Both the position numbers and the translations under genes were made by a program. Source: Anomaloglossus baeobatrachus (lineage: Eukaryota; Chordata; Amphibia; Anura; Aromobatidae). From it: a stretch of DNA of 64,000 nucleotides. The stretch spans positions 85,060,664 to 85,124,663 of the forward strand of contig NC_134354.1 in assembly GCF_048569485.1 (NCBI RefSeq), written 5' to 3'. A model generated the notes under the pieces. The model searched no databases and was not told the origin of the DNA. It saw only the letters and a list, made by a program, of their open reading frames with translations. Of this stretch, positions 43,357-53,789 are shown piece by piece. Each line of letters opens with the position of its first letter. Position 1 is the first letter of the stretch.

Positions 43357-45061
43357 ATATCCAGGAATGTCACAAGAATCATCTATATGAAAAAACTAAG
43401 AATCTTATAGAGAACAAACCTCCAGGATGTAATCAGGAAGAGGAAAGTTTTTCATTCTGTACTCGCTACGTGAATCTCCTCATTGTCTCCACTAAACAGT
43501 TTAGGGAACGATCCGAGAATGAGCTCATAGAGACTGGGGTAAAACATGAGGAATACATAAAGAAAACCCAAAATGAATTACAACGCATTACCCCCAACAA
43601 GATGTTCCGTTGTGTCCACGAATCCAGACATGTACCACATATGGTTATGGTGAGCGGGGTGCCAGGTGTAGGGAAGACCACACTGATGCAGAAGTTTGTC
43701 TATGACTGGGTAACGAGGAAACTCTACCAAAGATTCTCTTTTGTCTTTTTTTTCAAATTCCGGGAACTCAATAGATTGAAGGATAAGGTTAGTCTGGAGA
43801 CAATGATTCTTAATCAATACCAACACCTGGAGGGGCAGCTTGGAAGTATCCTACAAGATCCAGAGAAACTTCTCTTTATATTTGATGGTTTAGATGAAAG
43901 CAGTCATGACATAGATTTTAGATCAAGTTGTTTGTGCTCTAATTATAAACAATCTGAAGATTGTGGTCAGATTATCGTTAGTCTAGTGAAAAAGTCTCTT
44001 CTTAATGGTTGTTCTGTCCTAATGACGAGTCGCCCAACCAGATTTGCATCGATTGATTGTAACGTATTTCAGCGAATGGTAGAAATCATTGGATTTTTTC
44101 CAGAAGAACGGCAGATGTACTTTGAAAATTTCTTCCTCAACAACAAGGAACTGGCAGAAAAAGCTTTTACTTATGTGAAGCAGAATGACACATTGTACAC
44201 GTTCTGCTACCTCCCGTCCTACTGCTGGATCATCTGTACAGTATTATCCAAGAGCTTCCAACCAACAACTAGTGATCAGCAGGTGTCATTATTACCCAAA
44301 ACTGTGACACAGCTGTTTGCGATATTTGTTGCCAACATTTTGTCCAATCACGCCCTGCACCAAAGTGACGCCCAGAATGTACTGCGGTCCATCGGATGGA
44401 TGGCAGAATATGGAGTAATGAATCACAAAGTGATTTTTGATGATCGACATCTGGATTCCTTCCAAGTGAACAATAAGTCAAAACTTTTATCAAGTTTTCT
44501 GATAGAATCTGAGGAACCTGTGTGCTATTCCTTCCTACATCTCACAGTTCAGGAGTTCTTGTCTGCCTTTGTCCATTACGCTGATTATTCTCCTGTAAGG
44601 TTACAGAAATCACTAAAAGAAGCAAAATCCTATTCTGATGGACGCGGTGAAATATTCCTCCGTTTCCTGTGCGGTCTATCAGACAACTCCACCAGGTCAA
44701 TACTAAGTAGATACCTGGACGGAAAAGCAACTACAGCTTCCAGAGATGTTATCACTTGGGTGAAGGACTTCCTTTTAGAAGAAAAGAGCCTAGCAAGAAG
44801 TGTAGACAATAAGCGACATCTTCTCACCACATTCTTTTATCTGTTTGAAACTCGGAATAAAGCTCTGGTGCTGGATTTATTAAAATCACATACCGTGTTT
44901 GACCTTTCTGGTTTTCACTTGTCAGCTCTAGACTGCACAGTGTTAGCATTTATTCTGAAAATCTGCACAAGTGTAGAAAAACTTGATTTAAAAGGATGTT
45001 CCATTGATGCTGAAGGATTAGAAAGACTTGCACCAGTTTTACATAACCTCCAGAATCTCAG
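43357..45061 (+). CDS. NLR exon 5: FISNA + NACHT + winged helix + first LRR
   Basis: The exon is 1705 bp, with acceptor TTTTTCATAG and donor GTAAAA at 45062, read in one open frame. The first ~85 codons resemble the FISNA region that precedes NACHT (TRYVNLL, then NELIETGVKHEEYI and ITPNKMF). Walker A is GVPGVGKTT at 43656-43682. Walker B is LLFIFDGLDES near 43870-43900. A sensor-1 strand VLMTSRPT follows. After the helical and winged-helix part comes SFLHLTVQEFLSAF, the usual NLR signature. The C-terminal end, with LSALDCTVLAFILK and VEKLDLKGCSID, is the first LRR. NACHT binds ATP/dATP and drives oligomerisation. The Walker residues look intact and I see no break in the exon. The GTG at 43470 is an internal valine, not a start. 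The exon ends in phase 2, which matches exon 6. Confidence 0.92.
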
Positions 45062-45616
45062 GTAAAATGCATATTTTATTCTATTTTTACATTTATGGTA
45101 TTTATACATCATGCCTTTTAATATGTAATATTATAAAGTAGTATAGTATATTATAAAGTAGTGTTTTCATCGCGCCCTCTCCTTTGTATAACGGCAGTAT
45201 GTTGCTTTGTGATCCTGTGTGCAGCGAGAGGCTCCTATACACAGGAGAGGAATAAGAACACACTGGCACTTTATGCACATAGGCCCCTCTACATGTCAAC
45301 GTGTGTGTGCTCTCATCTGTATAAATCCATTCAGAAATTTGAGGAGAAAAATAATAAATAATAAAACTAAAATAATTTGTTTGCAAAATTGTGAACACCC
45401 TCTAATAATTGGGGTTGTGGTTGAGTTCAAAATTAGACAATCACATTTAAGCTCATGTTAATAGTAGTCAGTACACAGAAACCATGATTTAAAGTGATAT
45501 TGATTAACCTCATATAAAAAATAGCTGTTTTAGTTGGATTTTCCTGACATTTTCTTAGCTACACTTTACAGCAAACTCCATGGTTTGTATACGGCTTTAA
45601 CACAGAAAAGGGATCT
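45062..45616. other. Intron 5 start, no gene recognised
   Basis: Contains a repeat-like phrase CGCCCTCTCCTTTGTATAA and AT-rich sequence. No exon. Confidence 0.4.
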
Positions 45617-45955
45617 TGTCACGATTCCTCTGTGCAGAGCACCTTACACACTAGAATATGCTCTGCTAAGCTTTCCTTGACTACTGAGCTGGTAGTGACA
45701 CGATTCCTCTGTGCAGAGCATCTTGCACATTAGGAGATGCTCTACTGTATTTTTCTGAGCACTGAGTTGACAGGTTGATTGACAGCACAGGATTCCATGC
45801 AGGTTCTGGGAGATGCTGATTACTCAGGTGTACCATCTTCCTGGTAATTGCTCTTCTTCTTTACTGAGCATGCATTCCTAGAACCTTGCCAATCATACAT
45901 TCTGGTTCTGAGTTGTGCTGTTAGCCTGTGTTTCTGCATGTGTTCTGATCTTTTT
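45617..45955 (+). mobile_element. LTR-like fossil fragment
   Basis: Starts TGTCACGATTCCTCTGTGCA. The first ~90 bp (CACGATTCCTCTGTGCAGAG ... TGCTCT) is duplicated in tandem. No matching end or target duplication. Confidence 0.35.
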
Positions 45956-46513
45956 TTTCTTGACGTATAGACCTCAAAGAAAAAGCCCTGTTAAAAATTA
46001 ACTTTTAATGAATAAGTTAAAGAGCCCAATACAGGACACACAAAAATTAGATTAAAATTTGAAGCACGGTACCATGATAGGTCAGGGGGCAGTAACAGTT
46101 AATAGAGATATTGTTAGTAATAAATCACATATATAATCACGTGCTAGGTAGAAAAGCTGCAAAAAGAAACAAAAAGTGACCAAATTATCACATAATTAAT
46201 CACAGCTCTCAAAATGGGGGGAGGGATTACCCCTTCCAATTGCTAGGTACTTGTAGGAAAATGACCCTGATGAGCCCTAAAAGTCCCTACCTATCAAGGA
46301 GGGTATGACACCATAACTGTTTTGGGCGCCCCCATTCACCGTCGGGAAGCCCTAGACCAACCCTACAGTGACCCTGACCACACTAAAGCACCTACCACCA
46401 TGGGTATTACAAATAAAAAGTACTTATCTGAATAGTCATGTTTCATTCCCATAGCGTCCCGACGTGTTTCTCCCCAGTTACCAATACACTAGGGTTCATC
46501 GGGGGACAAAGAC

Positions 46514-48245
46514 GATACTCAGGCGTCCCAGATCCAAAGACTTCATGAAAGACAGCTGTGTGCCAAAATCTGGGGATGAGGATGACATTAACCCCTTAAC
46601 GACCGCGGGCAGTAAAATTACGTCCTAACTGACATAATGTTACTGCCCGCGGTCCTCCGGCGGCAGCATGCCGCGATCGGCACACATCTCAGCTGATTTT
46701 CACAGCTGAGATGTGTGCCTGCTAGGCACGAGCAGAATCGTTATCTGCTCGTGCCGATTAACCCCTTATATGGCGCTGTCAATATGTGACAGCGCCATTA
46801 TAAGCGCGGTCGCGGTAAAGTTTTACTTACTGCCCGATACCGGAAGTCACGTGACGTGATCACGTGACTTCCGATAGTTGTCATGGTAGCATAGGGTAAT
46901 GTGATGACTCCTGTACTACTCCTGACTTGCTTTCACTTTCGCTGTGCCCGGGGCACAGCAAACGAGAAAGAGAGCGTATCTGCTGTTTACAGCCTTGTAG
47001 CTGTGATCAGCAGATACTGCAGAGTGATCGGAATGCTGATCGCAATAGCCCCCTAGGGAGACTAGTAAAATAAAATAAAAAAGTTAAAAAAAAAGTTTTA
47101 AAAAATTAAAAAAAACCAAAAAAACCTAAAAGTTCAAATCACCCCCCATTCGCCCCATTGATAATTAAAGGGTTAAAAAAATAAAAAATATACACACATT
47201 TGGTATCGCCGCGTTCAGAAACGCCCGATCTATCAAAATATAAAATCAATTAATCTGATCAGTATACGGCGTAGCGGCAAAAAAATTCCAAACGCCAAAA
47301 CGACGTTTTTTTGTCGCCACAACTTTTGCGCAAAATGCAATAAGAGGCAATCAAAACGTAGCATCTGCGCAAAAATGGTACCGTTAAAAACGTCAGCTCG
47401 AGACGCAAAAAATAAGCCGTCACTGAGCCATAGACCCTGAAAAATGAGAACGCTACGGGTCACGGAATATGGCGTAAAACATGCGCCACTTTTTTTTAAC
47501 CCCTTATATAAAAGTAAACCTATACATGTTTGGTGTCTACGAACTCGCACTGACCTGAGGCATCACACCCACACATCAGTTTTACCATATAGTGAACACA
47601 GTGAATAAAATATCTCAAAAACCATAGTGCTATCGCACTTTTTTTGCAATTTTTCTGCATTTGGAATTTTTTTACCGTTTTCCAGAACACTATATGGTAA
47701 AACTGATGGTTTAATTTAAAAGTACAGCTCGTTCCGCAAAAAATGAGCCCTCACATGACCATATTGACTGAAAAATAAAAAAGTTACGTCTGTCAGAAAA
47801 AGAATGGCGAAAAAAAAAAACGGAAAGCGAAAAATCGGCTGGTCTTGAAGGGGTTAAAAAGACAACAGCACTATGGTCTTGGAAAATCTGACCATAGGTA
47901 TGCTCAAACAAGCGTATGACTCACACCCAGGGTGACCGCACACTCTTCGGAAAGGAGCGAGTCTGCTGCATAGAAATACACGCAGCCGACCAGCTTCTGT
48001 CAGGAGAGTGTGTGGCCATGCCGGATGATGTGATCCAATATTTGTGCGAGTCATACGCTTGTTTGCATGTACCCAAAGGCTCATTATTGAATTGAAAGGT
48101 CGCACACTATGTGGTGGTAATAAATCCACACTTTTTCAAATTTTCCAAGACCATAGTGCTGTTGTCTTTTTCATATCATCCTCATCCCCAGATTTTGGCA
48201 CACAGCTGTATTTCATGGAGTCTCTGGATCTGGAACTCCTGAGCT
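46514..48245. repeat. Palindromic DNA element split by a TTAA element
   Basis: The left arm (46514-46587, then 47858-47895 after the nested element) and the right arm (about 48134-48245) are inverted copies: CCAAAATCTGGGGATGAGGA on the left and TCCTCATCCCCAGATTTTGG on the right; AGCACTATGGTCTTGGAAAA pairs with TTTTCCAAGACCATAGTGCT. A second inner inverted pair (CAAACAAGCGTATGACTC and GAGTCATACGCTTGTTTG) lies at 47907-47924 and 48048-48065. No coding region. Confidence 0.75.
46592..47853. mobile_element. TTAA-flanked non-autonomous DNA element, 1262 bp
   Basis: TTAA at 46588-46591 and 47854-47857 bounds a sequence starting CCCCTTAACGACCGCGG and ending, inverted, CCCCTTCAAGACC. Exact TTAA targets are made by piggyBac and Kolobok transposases; which of the two applies is inference. 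Internal phrases (TTTGGTATCGCCGCG, AAAATGAGCCCTCACATGAC) resemble those around 55600-55690 and 60925-61130. No transposase. Confidence 0.75.
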
Positions 48246-48600
48246 GTTGTCTTTTTCATAGTTTTGGATTCCCTTCTTGGAGTTGATCCACTCTTATGGC
48301 AATGTGCACAGGGCATTCTGGTCGATACGAAATGAAGTGGAGTGCAGTCTCAATTATATGATTCTATTGCAGTATAAAGGTGTGCATATATATTATTTAT
48401 GCACATTATTGTAGTTCTTTATTTTTCATTTCCACCCAAATAGTTTTTCGTTTATTTTTCTCCTGAATTGTACAGATTGTGGGTGACATTAAAGCCGAAA
48501 AAGTTCTGAAATTATTCATGTTGGTATGACTTTTTTTACATGACATGCCATTTTAACAGAGATATGTATAATTTTTTTTTATATCCACCTTAGCTGCCAG
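48246..48600. other. Intron 5, no gene recognised
   Basis: Short AT-rich spacer between the palindromic element and the duplicated exon unit. Confidence 0.4.
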
Positions 48601-48756
48601 CCTGACATTCACCACACCCCAGAGGCGGCTTCTAATGATGACATTTATGGACCTTAGTGCCATCTGAGGACATTTTCACTTTCATTCACAATCTACAGAT
48701 TTTATACAGACGCGCTCTGGACACATCACCCACATCTCATCTGCTTATTCTTACAG

Positions 48757-48927
48757 ATTGGTTGACAATAATCTACCACAATCTTCCTGCGTCCAGTTGG
48801 CCTCTATAATAAGGAATAGCCGGTCTCTGAAGACGCTTGGCCTGGCTGTTAACCGTCTGTTTGGTCCTCATTTTAGTGATTTGATGGAAGCTCTGTCCAG
48901 TCCGGACTGCACTGTAGAAAATTTACA
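48757..48927 (+). CDS. NLR exon 6: LRR exon
   Basis: The exon is exactly 171 bp (57 codons), with acceptor ATTCTTACAG and donor GTGAGTATAA. It joins exon 5 as AG|A to give Arg-Leu and leaves in the same phase, so LRR exons of this class can be added or lost without breaking the frame. It reads LVDNNLPQSSCVQLASII, then SLKTLGLAVNRLFGP, then an ALSSPDCTVENLQ end: two 28-29 residue ribonuclease-inhibitor-type repeats, with a C/L-rich strand and helix each. The 150 bp of intron before it resemble the intron before exon 7, which points to duplication of exon plus flank. Confidence 0.85.
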
Positions 48928-50670
48928 GTGAGTATAAGAGATGAGTACAGTGTTTAAGACATGTGGGACCACAAGTATTACATTAATTTTATGATTATTT
49001 TGAGCTCCGCACCATTGTTGTGTGTGGTAGACACTGTTCATTGCTCCTTGAGTCCCTTGATGTCTGTTTCATTTCCTCATGTCTCTTTGTCATGAAAGGG
49101 AGGTTACAAGAAAAGTCATCTACTACAATACAATTATTAATTTTCCACTATTGTGTATGAAGTGTGTAGTGGAAACCCCTTTTCTGGGGGAACTAATTTG
49201 GGGTGAGATACAAGGCATCTTCAGATCTGTCAATGTTGGTCCACTTAATAGCAATGCATTGGAGACAAAAACACACACAGCAAGTGTCTGTCAGCATATG
49301 GATATGTTTCCAATTGCGCAGAGCAGCGGAAGCGATATGCTAATGACTCTATGCGGCGAGCATCAGCTGAGGGTCATATGACTGTGATGTGATCTTGCGA
49401 TCATATCACAGCTGTGGAGAAAACGGAGGGAGCACTTTCTCCCCATCACCTCTGCCTCCTGTCTCTGCATACATCACACTTCAGTTGGATGACATGCGAG
49501 TGCAGTGCAATGTTTCACACTCTCCCATAGACTTGTATGGGTGCGCGAGAGCCGAGAATTGCTGCCAAACGCAGCATGCTGCAATTCATTTCTCAGGCCG
49601 ATATGGCATGAGAAATTGATCGCAGATGGACACTGCCCCATAGTTTTGCACTGGTGTGAATGCAATCCCATGTGTTATTGGAGTGCACTCGTCCATGCAA
49701 ACCGCAAGTGGAACCGAGCCCTATCAGGCTTGTCAGAACTGAGTTCTGAGAAGAAGTATTTTTTAGGCCATGTGCCCACTCATCAGAAATTTTCTGCACA
49801 AAAAAGCAGGCCTAGTGCCCACAGGCACAGGCAAATGTATCATTAGTGCCGATGTGTCTTACATCAGAAATGTTACTCCAATTTCTCTTACTGCATAGCA
49901 CCATATTCACATCTTATTCCTGTACATCCCTCATTGCTGCCATATGAAATACCTGTCTTAGTGAATCAGGACCTGAGTTTTTTTGAGACAAGCAGTTTTT
50001 TGGACAGAAGATCAGTATCATAAACACACACCTCAGTGAGCTGAACTGTGATATGAAAAGAAATAAATCTTCTCACTTAATGTACACAGTTTACTGAGGC
50101 TGAAGAAGATAAATCCTTTGTGCTCAGTTAGCAAAATATATATTTGTTCTCATATCACAGCCCTGATTCGGCATCTCACTGAGGTATGTGTATTGCTTTT
50201 CTGAGAGCTGAGACACAGATCTTGGGATGGGCTGCAGTTTACATTATGTGATGGAGGCCATTTTATCACATTAATAAGAGGTTTTCATAAGAGACACTTC
50301 ATTACTAGCCCTAGTAAGGGTGTCACAACAGTGCTGTCACCTATACAAAAGTAAGTGGGCTACCAGTATTAACTTCCCATTGCTCCAAGGATGTAAGTTT
50401 TGTTCCTTATGAGGAAATAGGAATGTACAATAGCAAATAAATATATATGGGATGATATATCTTTCATAAAATAAAATTGACAAATTCAAAAATGTCATAA
50501 GCTAAAAAGTACAGATGGTTCAAATTCATCTGAAGGACTTTGTCCAGCGCCACATCAATCTATGGCCGCTGGGTAGGAGCTATAAGAACTGCTTCTTTCC
50601 TCCAGGCTTCTATAGTTTGTTTTTTTTTAATTTGGCAGTTTGGTGCTACTTCACAAGTACATTACGTTAC
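48928..50670. other. Intron 6, no gene recognised
   Basis: Contains MITE-like stretches (49290-49700 with GGGTGCGCGAGAGCCGAGAA, and a CATGTGCCCACTCATCAG phrase at 49771) but no element with clear ends and no exon. Confidence 0.4.
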
Positions 50671-50930
50671 TACTGTCATGCTAGCGGGTCTGGACCCACT
50701 GTGCCACAGGCCAGGCTTACCCTGGAGGAGCATAACTGTCTACTGGATCTTAACTAGAGCCTCTGATGGTGAGGATGCCCTGGGCTACCGGTAGACACAC
50801 AGTAACACTCCAGGGCAGTTTCCTGTACTACGGAAGGCAGGAGAGAATGGGTACTGAAGGTTGGCAGGCTGGAGTCAGCAATGGAGACTGGCAGAAAGAG
50901 ACCATCTCATCAAGTATGAAGTAAGTCATT
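50671..50930. mobile_element. LTR-like fragment related to 42551-43170
   Basis: Shares TGTGCCACAGGCCAGGCTTA/GCGCCACAGGACCGGACTCA and AGAGCCTCTGATGGTGA-type blocks with the left part of the solo LTR at 42551. Only the left part remains. Confidence 0.45.
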
Positions 50931-51143
50931 GTATCAAATTGATGTAGTTTCAGCAACAAAATGCAACTCTGTAGGAAGAACCATAGGTGTCATATAGCTA
51001 CTGCATTCCCAACATGTACCACACACCAGAGACGACTTCCAGTAATGACAATGATAGATTTTACTAAGAGGCGGGGAACGTATCTTTGCACATTCACAAT
51101 CTACTGATTTTATACTAGCGTTCTCATCTTCTTATTGTTACAG

Positions 51144-51314
51144 ATTGGATGGTAACCATTTAATAGGCTCTTCCTGCGCCCAGTTGGCTTCTGGAATACG
51201 CAGTAACCAGTCCCTGAAGATACTTAACCTGAGCAATAACAAACTGTCCGGTCCTCAGTTCAATGACTTTATAACAGCTCTGTCCAGTCCAACCTGCAAA
51301 ATAGAGAAATTACA
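51144..51314 (+). CDS. NLR exon 7: LRR exon, last one recognised
   Basis: The exon is 171 bp, with acceptor TTATTGTTACAG and donor GTGAGTATAA at 51315. It reads LDGNHLIGSSCAQLASGI, then SLKILNLSNNKLSGP and an ALSSPTCKIEKLQ end. LSNNKLSGP is a clean LRR asparagine-ladder motif, closer to consensus than the matching part of exon 6. Phase is the same as exon 6. An LTR element starts at 51343, 28 bp after the last exon base. I find no further LRR exon between 54430 and 64000, so either the next exon lies outside the window or the gene has lost its end. Confidence 0.85.
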
Positions 51315-51342
51315 GTGAGTATAACAGATATGCACGTGGGGG

Positions 51343-51982
51343 TGTAGTGGGTGGGCCTACCCCCTACCAGTACCAGCATAGTTAACCCGGAATTGTAGAT
51401 ATTAAAAATGTTGATTTTGATTATTGTATGCTGTGTTAGGGCACCCCCTAGTGGCCGGGTGGGACGGCTGTTGCCACCGGGGAGGAGGAGTCGGCTGGAT
51501 GTCTAGGGGAAGGTCTGTGTGTGTGTGGAGGAGAGTTGGATCCAGGACAGCAGTGTGTGAACATCGGTGGCAGAGTGTGTGAGCGGAACATCAGGGGACG
51601 CCGGAGCAACGGAGGGGAACGTAACCTCAAGGTCTGAATCCGCTGGTGTGGGTCCGGTGTGTGCTTGACCTAGGAGTGGGAGCCCGGAGAAGCGGAGTAC
51701 CCAGGGCATATCCCCACCAGAGGGCGCGTTTGGGCAGGTTGTCCCCAGCTCCACAGAAAGTGCCGAATTCTGCTGACCGGATTGTATTGTGCGAATAAAT
51801 GTCATCTTTTATTATAACCAGCTTTTGCCTGAAGACTGTTTGTGCACCATCCGGCGAAGGCACCGTCACACACTGCCCCATCAAGTCAGTTCCCGAGCTT
51901 GAAGAAGTGGTGAAGTCAGGGATCAGCCTCAGAACCATTGCCACGACTGCACAGCCCGAGGCGACCCCGGCTCATCACTTCA
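51343..51982 (+). repeat. 5' LTR of the cold-shock LTR element
   Basis: 640 bp. It contains an AATAAA poly(A)-type signal at 51794-51799 whose last A is also the A of the ATG that opens the long ORF (51799). Confidence 0.9.
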
Positions 51983-53490
51983 TGTGGCGTAGTCGGCAGG
52001 ATGCGACTCCCCTGCCGGGAACCCAAGAGGCTGGAGATCAGGTGGTGCCTGGGGCACAGGACCCCGACTGCGAGAGAAGATTTCCAGTCCCCTGGTGGGA
52101 AGAAAACATGGTGCCCGTAGCGTTGGACCGGGCACAAGATGGCGGCAAGAGGGCCGTTATCTGTGAAGATGAAGAAAAGGCGCGAAAGGTTGGCACCAAA
52201 AGAGGAGCCTGGGGCTGGCCGGTGCCGAAGAAAAAGCACAGAGTACTCCGCCCAAAGAGGGGAGGCGCCAGTCCCAGGGCACGCCGAAGAACATGTAGAG
52301 TGGGCGGTGTACTGAAGAGAAAGAAGTACCGCCGCGGAGGAGTCAAGATGATGCATGAGGCTGGGGGAGGAATCTGTTTAAGAGCGGGAAACAAAGGCCC
52401 GCCTTCTCTCTCCTCAGTCTCAGCTTTGACGCCGCCGCCATTGTTAGTGCAACAATTGGATACAAGGATGGAGACTTCCGGACAACCTGAAGAACTTGCC
52501 ACCACCATGGCTCTGGTCAGCCTAGGCCGGGGCCGTCCCAAGTTTGCTGCCGCAAGCGACGCATCCTTAGTGGACCTTCCGACCGGGCCGGGAGGTTCCA
52601 CGCGTCCCGAGAAGGTGACCTGGAAGACCACTTGGGATGCGAAGACCGGAGGTACGATTACGGAGGTACGGGCTACGTATGCCACCCAGCCACCAGTGAG
52701 AGACCGGATTCCGGGGGTTACGTATTCCCCTTGGGAGACACCACAGCCTGGCGCCACCGCCGCCACACCCTCTGTCCCATTTGGGGAGCCGGCCGAAGTG
52801 CTTGCCGAGCGGCTGGAGGAAGACCACCTGGGCTTCGTTTGGGATCCGGTGATCGTCCCGTCCTCCGTACCGCACCCCAGAGCTCCGTCCCCGGTTTCCG
52901 ACCCTGTCCGAGAACGGCTACTTACAGAGACCGTTGTTCGGGAGATAATGTCCGGTCCCAGCGCTGAGGAGCTGGCTCAGCAATTCACCACTGGGATAGT
53001 GGTGAAATTTAACCAGCAGGAGGGATATGGGTTCATCCGGGAAGCCCACACCGGGGACGACTACTTCTACAACCGGGTCCACTTGGATGTAGAAGGACTG
53101 CCCAAACGTCTCCACACGCTCTATCCGGGGGAGAGGGTGCAATTCTTGCCCGAGGCGGGATGTCGCGGCCTGTTCGCGGTGGGGGTCACACGGATGCCGA
53201 CCGCCCGGGAAGCAGCCCAGTGGCAACAAGAGCTGGAGTGGGAGGAGCAACAGGAACGGCGCCGGAGCCACCCAAAACCGGTACCGACCGCGGCCTCCCA
53301 TTCCAGGCGCACCTTGGCAGCTGCACCGGAAGTACCATCTGGCCCGATCGCTGACCCGGAGAGGGTTACCCCGGTGGTAGCGGTGAATCAGAGTGTGACC
53401 AGCAGGCCGGTCATAGTCCTGGATGTACCACAACCCACGCCGCAACCACCCCGGGGAGCGACGCCATCTAAAGACCGGGAGCGCTGCTGA
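51799..53490 (+). CDS. ORF of the LTR element with a cold-shock-like domain
   Basis: 563 codons, opening inside the 5' LTR. Residues ~1-60 come from LTR sequence. Residues ~100-190 are basic (KKKHRVLRPKRGG, RRRTCRVGGVLKRKKYRRGG), a likely nucleic-acid-binding region. Residues ~398-467 match the cold-shock domain layout: TGIVVKFNQQ (first strand), GYGFI (RNP1, residues 409-413), GDDYFYNRVHL (RNP2-like), GERVQFLPEAG, and GLFAVGVTR. In YB-1 and LIN28-type proteins this fold binds single-stranded RNA or DNA. A low-complexity Arg/Pro tail follows. No capsid or CCHC knuckle is recognised, so calling it Gag is only positional. The domain could have been captured from a host gene. Confidence 0.7.
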   Translation: MSSFIITSFCLKTVCAPSGEGTVTHCPIKSVPELEEVVKSGISLRTIATTAQPEATPAHHFMWRSRQDATPLPGTQEAGDQVVPGAQDPDCERRFPVPWWEENMVPVALDRAQDGGKRAVICEDEEKARKVGTKRGAWGWPVPKKKHRVLRPKRGGASPRARRRTCRVGGVLKRKKYRRGGVKMMHEAGGGICLRAGNKGPPSLSSVSALTPPPLLVQQLDTRMETSGQPEELATTMALVSLGRGRPKFAAASDASLVDLPTGPGGSTRPEKVTWKTTWDAKTGGTITEVRATYATQPPVRDRIPGVTYSPWETPQPGATAATPSVPFGEPAEVLAERLEEDHLGFVWDPVIVPSSVPHPRAPSPVSDPVRERLLTETVVREIMSGPSAEELAQQFTTGIVVKFNQQEGYGFIREAHTGDDYFYNRVHLDVEGLPKRLHTLYPGERVQFLPEAGCRGLFAVGVTRMPTAREAAQWQQELEWEEQQERRRSHPKPVPTAASHSRRTLAAAPEVPSGPIADPERVTPVVAVNQSVTSRPVIVLDVPQPTPQPPRGATPSKDRERC

Positions 53491-53650
53491 GCCTCCGGGC
53501 GCCATCTAAAGACCGGGAGCGCTGCTGAGCCTCCGGGCGCCATCTAAAGACCGGGAGCGCTGCTGAGCCTCCGGGCGCCATCTAAGACCGGGAGCGCTGT
53601 TGAGCCTCCGGGCGCCACCTAGAGACCGGGAGCGCCGCTGAGCTGCCGCG
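53460..53650 (+). repeat. 38-bp minisatellite, about 5 copies, in the LTR element
   Basis: GCCATCTAAAGACCGGGAGC recurs every 38 bp from 53463. The first three units are identical and the last two diverge. It begins in the last codons of the ORF and runs into the non-coding region before the 3' LTR. Confidence 0.95.
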
Positions 53651-53789
53651 CCCTGGACTGGCGTCTCTTTTGTGGACGGGCCGCAGGTGATGGACTGGAC
53701 TGGAGTTTGTCACCATGATGTTTATGTTTTTACAGTTAAATGTTTAGACAGAGCCTTGCCGGGAGGCTCGGATTTTAAGAGGGGAGGCA

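Larger units (their letters stand above)
17497..51314 (+). other. NLR innate-immune receptor gene, multi-exon locus (3' end not seen)
   Basis: This is the span of the only host gene I recognise. Exons 2-7 join in consistent phase: 28595-28758 (ends in phase 0), 30031-30202, 36810-36875, 43357-45061, 48757-48927 and 51144-51314, each with an AG acceptor and GT donor. The predicted protein order is a CARD-like domain, linker, FISNA, NACHT with winged-helix region, then ribonuclease-inhibitor-type LRRs. NLR proteins are cytosolic sensors that oligomerise through NACHT. Which ligand or adaptor this one uses cannot be told. The introns are large (11 kb, 1.3 kb, 6.6 kb, 6.5 kb, 3.7 kb, 2.2 kb) and mostly made of transposons. 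No terminal exon or poly(A) site is recognised. It could be an NLRC3-like or NLRP-like family member; the exact subfamily is not assigned. Confidence 0.8.
48600..51320 (+). repeat. Tandem duplication of LRR exon with its 5' intron flank
   Basis: The ~150 bp in front of exon 6 (about 48600-48756) and in front of exon 7 (about 50990-51143) share landmarks in the same order: a CACACCCCAGAGG / CACACACCAGAGA block, an AATGATGACA / AATGACAATG block, and a TTCACAATCTAC block, each followed by the acceptor. The exons are also alike. This supports duplication of a unit of at least 320 bp. Unequal crossing-over between such units is the usual way LRR arrays grow in this family. Confidence 0.65.

Noticed and set aside
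43470-45065. A complete intronless NACHT gene starting at GTG 43470
   Set aside because: The frame is open upstream to the splice acceptor at 43356 and runs past a good donor at 45062; the GTG is an internal valine of an exon.
51799-53490. A host cold-shock or LIN28-like gene exon
   Set aside because: The ORF is bounded by paired LTRs with a shared target duplication and begins in LTR sequence; no introns or CCHC knuckles are seen. Capture from such a host gene remains possible.
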